DNA from: JAYOFM01 sp038117225
GTDB lineage: Bacteria > Pseudomonadota > Alphaproteobacteria > Rhodospirillales > Casp-alpha2
Length of the DNA: 27,979 nt
Assembly (NCBI GenBank): GCA_038117225.1
Contig: JAYOFM010000043.1
Location: 1 to 27,979, forward strand
Direction: 5' to 3'
A program made the position numbers and the translations under genes. Position 1 is the first letter of the stretch. Each line of letters begins with the position of its first letter. The notes beneath the pieces were generated by a model. The model was not told where the DNA came from and did not search any database. It saw only the letters and a list, made by a program, of their open reading frames with translations. Positions 24,084 to 27,979 of this stretch are shown here, one piece after another.

Positions 24084-25141
24084 GCGTGGTCGGCGCCGAC
24101 CGCCTGGCTGACGCCGGTAAAGCCGTCGCGGCGCAGCAAGCCGGCGAGGTCGCGCTTGATGCGGCCGACCAGGCCGGGGCCGTCGAACACCAGCGCGCTA
24201 TAGAGCTGCACCAGCGAGGCGCCGGCGCGGATCTTGGCGTAGGCATCGGCGCCGGACGCAACGCCACCGACGCCGATCAGCGGCAGCCGGCCCTCGAGCC
24301 GGGCGTGCAGGCCGGCGAGGATGCGCGTCGACGGTTGCATCAGCGGCCGCCCGCTCAGTCCGCCGCCCTCCCCCGCATGACGGTCCGTGAGGTCCGGCGG
24401 CCGGGCGATGGTGGTGTTGGTGGCGATCAGGCCGTCCAGTTTCATGGCGAGGGCGGCGGCGGCGATGTCGTCGAGATCGGCGTCCTCCAGATCGGGCGCC
24501 AGCTTGACCAGCAGCGGCGGTGCCTTGTGGCCGCCGGCGGTCAGCGCCTGGCGCACCGCATCGACGATCTCGACCAGCCGCGCCGGGTCCTGCAAGGCGC
24601 GCAGCCCGGGCGTGTTGGGCGACGACACGTTGATCACCGCGTAGTCGGCATAACGGCCGAGCAGCTTGGCGGCGCGGGCGTAATCGGCGGCCTCGTCGGT
24701 GGCGTCCTTGTTGCGGCCGAGATTGACGCCGAGGGGAATGGCGCGCGGCGGCGGCGGCAAACGCTCGAGACGTTCGGCGACGGCGATGGCGCCCTCATTG
24801 TTGAAGCCCATGCGGTTGATCACCGCGCGCGCCGCCGGCAGGCGGAACAATCGCGGCCGCGGATTACCAGCCTGCGGCTTCGGCGTCACCGTGCCGATCT
24901 CGATCAGCCCGAAGCCGAGCGCCGGCGCCCGATGCGCCGCGCGGGCGTCCTTGTCGAAACCGGCGGCGAGACCGATCGGATTGGCGAAGCGCCGGCCCCA
25001 CAATTCACTGGCGAGAATGGCATCGTCGCTATCGCCGCCGACGACGACGCCCAGCGCCAGGGCGCGGATCGCCAGATCGTGCGCCGCCTCCGCGTCCAGG
25101 CAGCGCAACAACGGCGCGGCGAGACGCCACGCCAAGCTCAC
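24080..25141 (-). CDS. pyrD: Dihydroorotate dehydrogenase, class 2 (quinone-dependent)
   Basis: The 353-residue flavoenzyme oxidises dihydroorotate to orotate for pyrimidine synthesis and reduces membrane quinone. Class-2 marks are the N-terminal amphipathic helices (WRLAAPLLRCLDAEAAHDLAIRAL), AAGFDKDARA, INRMGFNNEGA, and VNVSSPNTPGLRALQ with the catalytic Ser. LVKLAPDLED, TNTTIARP and the FMN-phosphate site PLIGVGGVASGADAYAKIRAG also match. The start is GTG 25141, overlapping the DUF952 stop as GTGA; the longer upstream frame is only the shadow of DUF952. The DUF952-pyrD pair is common in alphaproteobacteria. It converges on the AbrB-type gene with overlapping stop codons. Confidence 0.96.
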   Translation of the reverse strand: MSLAWRLAAPLLRCLDAEAAHDLAIRALALGVVVGGDSDDAILASELWGRRFANPIGLAAGFDKDARAAHRAPALGFGLIEIGTVTPKPQAGNPRPRLFRLPAARAVINRMGFNNEGAIAVAERLERLPPPPRAIPLGVNLGRNKDATDEAADYARAAKLLGRYADYAVINVSSPNTPGLRALQDPARLVEIVDAVRQALTAGGHKAPPLLVKLAPDLEDADLDDIAAAALAMKLDGLIATNTTIARPPDLTDRHAGEGGGLSGRPLMQPSTRILAGLHARLEGRLPLIGVGGVASGADAYAKIRAGASLVQLYSALVFDGPGLVGRIKRDLAGLLRRDGFTGVSQAVGADHA

Positions 25142-25506
25142 GCCTCGTCCTCCGGCGGCGCCACATGATCGGGAAACACATGCAGACCCTCGTCGCCCAA
25201 CGGCAGCGGATCGACCCGGCGGACCGCCGCGACCGGCAACGGGCCATAGAGATGCGGGAACAAAGCGCCGCCGCGCGACGCCTCCCACTTCAACGCCGGC
25301 CCAAGCGCTTCCGCGTCGACACAGAGCAGCACCAGCCCAGCCTGTCTGGCGCGATGCTTGGCGGCGCTGACGCGCACCTGGGCGGCGGTGGAGAAATGGA
25401 TGAAGCCGTCGACGAGGTCCTGCGACGAGCCCAAATAACGACCGCTGGCGGCGGCCTCGGCCCATTCCGCCTCGCGGCACATGTGATAGATCGGATCGCT
25501 CGCCAT
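25138..25506 (-). CDS. DUF952 family protein
   Basis: The 122-residue product shows the DUF952 pattern: IYHMCREAEWAEAAASGRYLGSSQDLVDGFIHFSTAAQV at the front and WEASRGGALFPHLYGPLPVAAV near the end. These proteins are about 110-120 aa and related in fold to ADP-ribose- or glutathione-type binding proteins; no activity is established. It is the upstream member of an operon with pyrD (4-bp overlap). Its promoter would lie in the spacer that also holds a 17-bp palindrome (25571-25587), about 65 bp ahead of the ATG. Confidence 0.9.
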   Translation of the reverse strand: MASDPIYHMCREAEWAEAAASGRYLGSSQDLVDGFIHFSTAAQVRVSAAKHRARQAGLVLLCVDAEALGPALKWEASRGGALFPHLYGPLPVAAVRRVDPLPLGDEGLHVFPDHVAPPEDEA

Positions 25507-25570
25507 CGTCGGGGAAACCTAGCCGAACCGGCCGGCCATGGCGAGACCCGGCGGCCGCGTTGCCAGGCGG

Positions 25571-25587
25571 CGTGTCAAATTGACACG
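25571..25587. promoter_or_regulatory. Perfect 17-bp palindrome in the DUF952/sigma-54 ORF spacer
   Basis: CGTGTCAAATTGACACG is an 8-1-8 inverted repeat, with an extra half-site TGACACG just downstream (from 25593). It lies about 138 bp upstream of the sigma-54 core at 25716, a usual place for an enhancer-binding protein. It also stands about 65 bp before the DUF952 start, where it could be an operator. Its half-site TTGACAC matches the one between tetR and the NmrA-type gene, but in inverted arrangement. Confidence 0.65.
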
Positions 25588-25715
25588 CAGAATGACACGA
25601 CGATCATTTCCGCATCGGATCAGACCAGGCACCTTCAATAGTAATCCCGGCAAAAATTCAACAATATCCGAACCTTCATTTAATGGTGTGGCATACATTA
25701 ATATTCTACCCCCGG

Positions 25716-25731
25716 CTGGCACGATCATTGC
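25716..25731 (+). promoter_or_regulatory. Sigma-54 (RpoN) promoter, -24/-12 type
   Basis: CTGGCACGATCATTGC matches the consensus TGGCAC-N5-TTGC exactly with correct spacing (TGGCAC 25717-25722, TTGC 25728-25731). It lies 40 bp upstream of the ATG at 25771, giving a short untranslated leader with GGGGAA as ribosome-binding site. AT-rich DNA between 25640 and 25705 would suit IHF-assisted bending. The activator is not encoded in the window. Confidence 0.75.
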
Positions 25732-25770
25732 GCGGAAGGCTCCCAAACGAACAGCAAGCGGGGAACCAGC

Positions 25771-26052
25771 ATGACCATTCAATCCTTGAAGCGCGCCGCC
25801 AACGAGAACACGCCCGGCGACTCATCGCGCCTGTCGGCGGCGGCGGAGATGATGTCGGCGTTTTCCGACGCCGGTCTCGCCTTCGTGCCGGCACTGCCGC
25901 ACGCGGCGATGATCGCGGCGGGGGCTCGCGCCGGCGGCGTCGATGCCGCGACGGCGCGGCGCATCTATCTCGCCATGCTGGCCGCCGAGGATGACGACGA
26001 AAACGACGTCGAAAACGACGGCGATCTGGGCGATCACGCCGAGGCGCGCTGA
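25771..26052 (+). CDS. Small acidic-tailed protein under a sigma-54 promoter, unknown family
   Basis: I do not recognise this 93-residue protein. It has a basic, polar N-terminus (residues 1-20) and a hydrophobic, helix-prone middle (SAAAEMMSAFSDAGLAFVPALPHAAMIAAGARAGG, about 22-56). A short helix follows (DAATARRIYLAMLAA) and a very acidic tail closes it (EDDDENDVENDGDLGD, 73-88). There is no signal peptide or obvious membrane helix. GGGGAA stands 6 bp before the ATG. It is preceded by the canonical sigma-54 promoter and a distant palindrome, so it is likely expressed only under a specific signal such as nitrogen status. The acidic block resembles in composition the acidic N-terminus of the terminase-like protein. 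The O-methyltransferase begins 139 bp later. Confidence 0.68.
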   Translation: MTIQSLKRAANENTPGDSSRLSAAAEMMSAFSDAGLAFVPALPHAAMIAAGARAGGVDAATARRIYLAMLAAEDDDENDVENDGDLGDHAEAR

Positions 26053-26191
26053 ACCGCCTCCGCTGGCTCTCCCTCGCTGGGCCTCCTTTACGCTCCGTCT
26101 CCTTCTCTCGGCCTCCCGCTTCGCCGGCATCGCCAACGCCGATCCGCCGCGATAAGCTTGGCGCTCCGATCATTCCGAGGAGCCGCCAACC

Positions 26192-26854
26192 ATGGGCAAG
26201 CGCACGCTCGACCTCGACGACACCCTCTATGACTACCTGCTCCGCGTCTCCCTGCGCGAGCCCGACATCCTCGCCCGCTTGCGCCGGCGCACCCTCGAGC
26301 TGCCCGAGCACGGCATGCAGGTGTCGCCGGAACAGGGCCAGTTCCTGGCGCTGCTGATCGATCTCACCGGCGCCAAGCGGCATCTCGAGGTCGGCGTGTT
26401 CACTGGCTATTCATCACTCGCCGTCGCCCTCGCCCTGCCCGCCGACGGCCACATCACCGCCCTCGACATCGACCCCGACTTCACCGCCATCGCCCGCGAA
26501 TATTGGCGCGAGGCCGACGTCGCCGACAAGATCGAGCTGCGCCTCGGCGCCGGCCTGGACAGCCTCGACGGGCTGATCGCCGATGGCCGGGCCGGCACTT
26601 ACGACAGCGCCTTCATCGATGCCGACAAGCCCAACTACGCCGGCTATTTCGAGCGCTGCCTGACCCTGGTCCGCGGCGGCGGCCTGATCGCCGTAGACAA
26701 CGTGCTGTGGAGCGGCAAGCCCGCCGACCCCGGCATCGACGACGACAACACCAACGCCATCCGCGCCTTCAACGCCGCCCGCGCGGACGACCCGCGAGTG
26801 ACGCTTTCCATGGTGCCCATCGCCGACGGCCTGACCCTCGCCATCAAACGCTAG
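26192..26854 (+). CDS. Class I SAM-dependent O-methyltransferase (Methyltransf_3 type)
   Basis: The 220-residue enzyme shows the caffeoyl-CoA/catechol O-methyltransferase layout: Q-rich helix MQVSPEQGQFLALLIDLTGA, SAM-binding HLEVGVFTGYSSLAVALALP (motif I), ITALDIDPDF (acidic strand end), and metal-type FIDADKPNYAGYFE and AVDNVLWSG, all in the usual order. It transfers methyl from S-adenosylmethionine to a hydroxyl, probably with a divalent cation; the acceptor is unknown. GAGGAG lies before the ATG at 26192. It is the second gene downstream of the sigma-54 promoter, 139 bp beyond the small acidic ORF in a pyrimidine-rich spacer, so co-transcription is possible but not shown. Confidence 0.93.
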   Translation: MGKRTLDLDDTLYDYLLRVSLREPDILARLRRRTLELPEHGMQVSPEQGQFLALLIDLTGAKRHLEVGVFTGYSSLAVALALPADGHITALDIDPDFTAIAREYWREADVADKIELRLGAGLDSLDGLIADGRAGTYDSAFIDADKPNYAGYFERCLTLVRGGGLIAVDNVLWSGKPADPGIDDDNTNAIRAFNAARADDPRVTLSMVPIADGLTLAIKR

Positions 26855-26867
26855 GCCTCACATTCCC

Positions 26868-27644
26868 TCAGCGGTGTGACCATTGGGCCTTGCGCTTCTC
26901 GGCGAACGCCGCCATGCCTTCCTTCTGGTCCTCGGTGGCGAAGGCGGCGTGGAAGGTGCGGCGCTCGAACAGCACCCCCTCGGCGAGCGACGATTCGAAG
27001 GCCCGGTCGACGCATTCCTTGACCATCATGACGGCCGGCTTGGAAAGCGAGGCGATGGTCGCCGCCGCTTCTTCCGCCGTCGCCAGCAGGTCGTCGGCCG
27101 GCACCACTCGGCTGACCAGGCCGGCGCGCTCGGCTTCGTCGGCGTCCATGAAGCGCCCGGTCAGGCACATGTCCATGGCCTTGGCCTTGCCGACGGCGCG
27201 GGTCAGCCGCTGCGTGCCGCCGGCGCCGGGCAGGATGCCGAGGTTGATCTCCGGCTGGCCGAACTTGGCGGTGTCGGCGGCGATGATGAAATCGCACATC
27301 ATGGCCAGCTCGCAGCCGCCGCCCAGCGCGAACCCGGCGACCGCCGCGATCACCGGCTTGCGACAGGTGGTGACCCGCTCCCAGGTGGCGATGAAGTTGG
27401 CGCGGTAGACCTCCATATAGGAGCGCGACTGCATTTCCTTGATGTCGGCGCCGGCGGCGAAGGCCTTTTCCGAGCCGGTGATGAGAATGCACCCGACCCC
27501 GTCGTCGGCCTCGAAGCCATCGATGGCGGCCCCCAGCTCCTCGATCAAGGCGTTGCACAGGGCATTCATGGCCTTCGGCCGGTTCAGCGTGATCTTGCCG
27601 ACGCCGCCGCCGGTGGTCTCGACGATGATGTTTTCATAAGCCAT
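26868..27644 (-). CDS. Enoyl-CoA hydratase (crotonase family)
   Basis: The 258-residue enzyme hydrates 2-trans-enoyl-CoA in beta-oxidation. It shows ITLNRPKAMNALCNALIEEL, the oxyanion-hole region KAFAAGADIKEM, the active-site GFALGGGCELAMMCDFIIA with its Glu, and FGQPEINLGILPGAGGTQRL with the second catalytic Glu. KPAVMMVKECVDRAFE and the C-terminal AFATEDQKEGMAAFAEKRKAQW complete the fold. The start is ATG 27644 with GGAGA upstream. The gene is convergent with the O-methyltransferase, separated by 13 bp without a clear terminator. Its upstream spacer holds the right repeat element. Confidence 0.95.
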   Translation of the reverse strand: MAYENIIVETTGGGVGKITLNRPKAMNALCNALIEELGAAIDGFEADDGVGCILITGSEKAFAAGADIKEMQSRSYMEVYRANFIATWERVTTCRKPVIAAVAGFALGGGCELAMMCDFIIAADTAKFGQPEINLGILPGAGGTQRLTRAVGKAKAMDMCLTGRFMDADEAERAGLVSRVVPADDLLATAEEAAATIASLSKPAVMMVKECVDRAFESSLAEGVLFERRTFHAAFATEDQKEGMAAFAEKRKAQWSHR

Positions 27645-27979
27645 GCGGGTTCTCCATCACTGAGGTGAGGCGCCCCAAGGACTCCCAAATAAGCCCTGGC
27701 CGGCGCCGATCATTGGCCGGCGTTCTCGCATATCCCGGCCGCCCTGACCAGCCGCCTTTCGCACCTGCACAACGCCACCCCGAACCATTGAGCCAAACGC
27801 CCGCATGTCAGCAAAACGAACGCCGCAAAACCCGCATTTTGCCCACATTAACGCGATAAAAGCCCATTTCGAAGCGTTAAAAGGCCGATGTAAACAGGCC
27901 AACACATTGATATAAAACAAAACATGCCAAAATCACCCAAAAAATGTCAGCATATGTCAGCATCTGTCAGCATTTCGTT
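27645..27979. other. Non-coding region upstream of the enoyl-CoA hydratase gene, to the right edge
   Basis: No gene was found; minus-strand frames here lack motifs and ribosome-binding sites. The region is AT-richer than the rest of the window (from about 27790). It carries the right repeat element (27888-27979) and one more TTTTGCTGACAT unit on the minus strand (27816-27805). The enoyl-CoA hydratase promoter should lie here but no convincing -35/-10 pair could be assigned. Confidence 0.6.
27888..27979 (-). repeat. Right, inverted copy of the 10-bp tandem repeat element
   Basis: Read on the minus strand it has units AAATGCTGAC, AGATGCTGAC and ATATGCTGAC, then ATTTT, and CCTGTTTACAT at 27898-27888. 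A TGA (27959-27957) sits in the same place and register as the stop of the terminase-like gene in the left copy. The preceding codons read RNADRC, against QNDDIC on the left. The element runs into the window edge, so its upstream part is unseen. Confidence 0.82.

Noticed and set aside
25142..25480. N-terminal extension of pyrD
   Set aside because: The extension lies over DUF952 in another frame; the GTG at 25141 with GTGA overlap gives the normal class-2 N-terminus.
27657..27920. Minus-strand frame of 87 codons near the right edge
   Set aside because: No ribosome-binding site or recognisable motif, and it spans the repeat element and AT-rich spacer.
27941..27979. Short CRISPR-like array at the right edge
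   Set aside because: Units are 10 bp, head to tail and without spacers, which does not fit a CRISPR array.

Overview
The window (about 28 kb, GC-rich with strong third-position G/C) looks like chromosome of an alphaproteobacterium, probably Rhodospirillales-like. This is inferred from a GTTC-N7-GTTC LexA box, the DUF952-pyrD pair, a monomeric NADP-isocitrate dehydrogenase, an aprMBA sulfur-oxidation locus and alphaproteobacterial-style regulators. No rRNA, tRNA, CRISPR array or intact mobile element was seen.

Layout. 1-1392 (-): a frameshifted FG-GAP/ASPIC-UnbV lipoprotein gene running off the left edge. 1761-5985 (+): icd, a GNAT acetyltransferase and a Ppx/GppA phosphatase. 6021-10299 (+): a probable catabolic operon of cupin, acyl-CoA synthetase, FAD amine/amino-acid oxidoreductase and an amidohydrolase-fold protein that has lost most metal ligands. 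10301-11834: a TetR gene and a divergent NmrA-type gene, separated by three copies of one palindromic operator. 12201-15337 (+): aprM-aprB-aprA, the membrane-linked APS reductase of sulfur oxidisers. 15322-16782 (-): a CysH-like PP-loop protein and a metallophosphoesterase, convergent on aprA. 16964-17999: a deletion scar. An IS3-family end stops a DUF6282 gene (the IS tip supplies the TGA), and the other side of the remnant joins the middle of an ABC ATPase gene. 17992-21115 (+): the rest of that uptake operon (binding protein, permease, TonB). 21310-22028: an orphan terminase-small-subunit-like gene under a LexA-box promoter, ending in tandem 10-bp repeats. 22162-27644: nadK, an AbrB-family membrane protein, pyrD and DUF952, a small acidic ORF behind a canonical sigma-54 promoter, an O-methyltransferase and an enoyl-CoA hydratase.

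The most unusual structure is a pair of inverted, diverged copies of one element (21941-22028 and 27888-27979). Each has three 10-bp units of the type ATTTGCTGAC, then an identically spaced CCTGTTTACAT box. The left copy overlaps the stop codon of the terminase-like gene. The right copy aligns base for base, including a stop codon in the same place, which predicts a second related gene ending just outside the right edge on the minus strand. With the LexA box, this suggests a dispersed, damage-inducible family built around a pac-site-binding-like protein. The function is inference only.

All assignments come from reading the sequence and from remembered family features; no database search was run.
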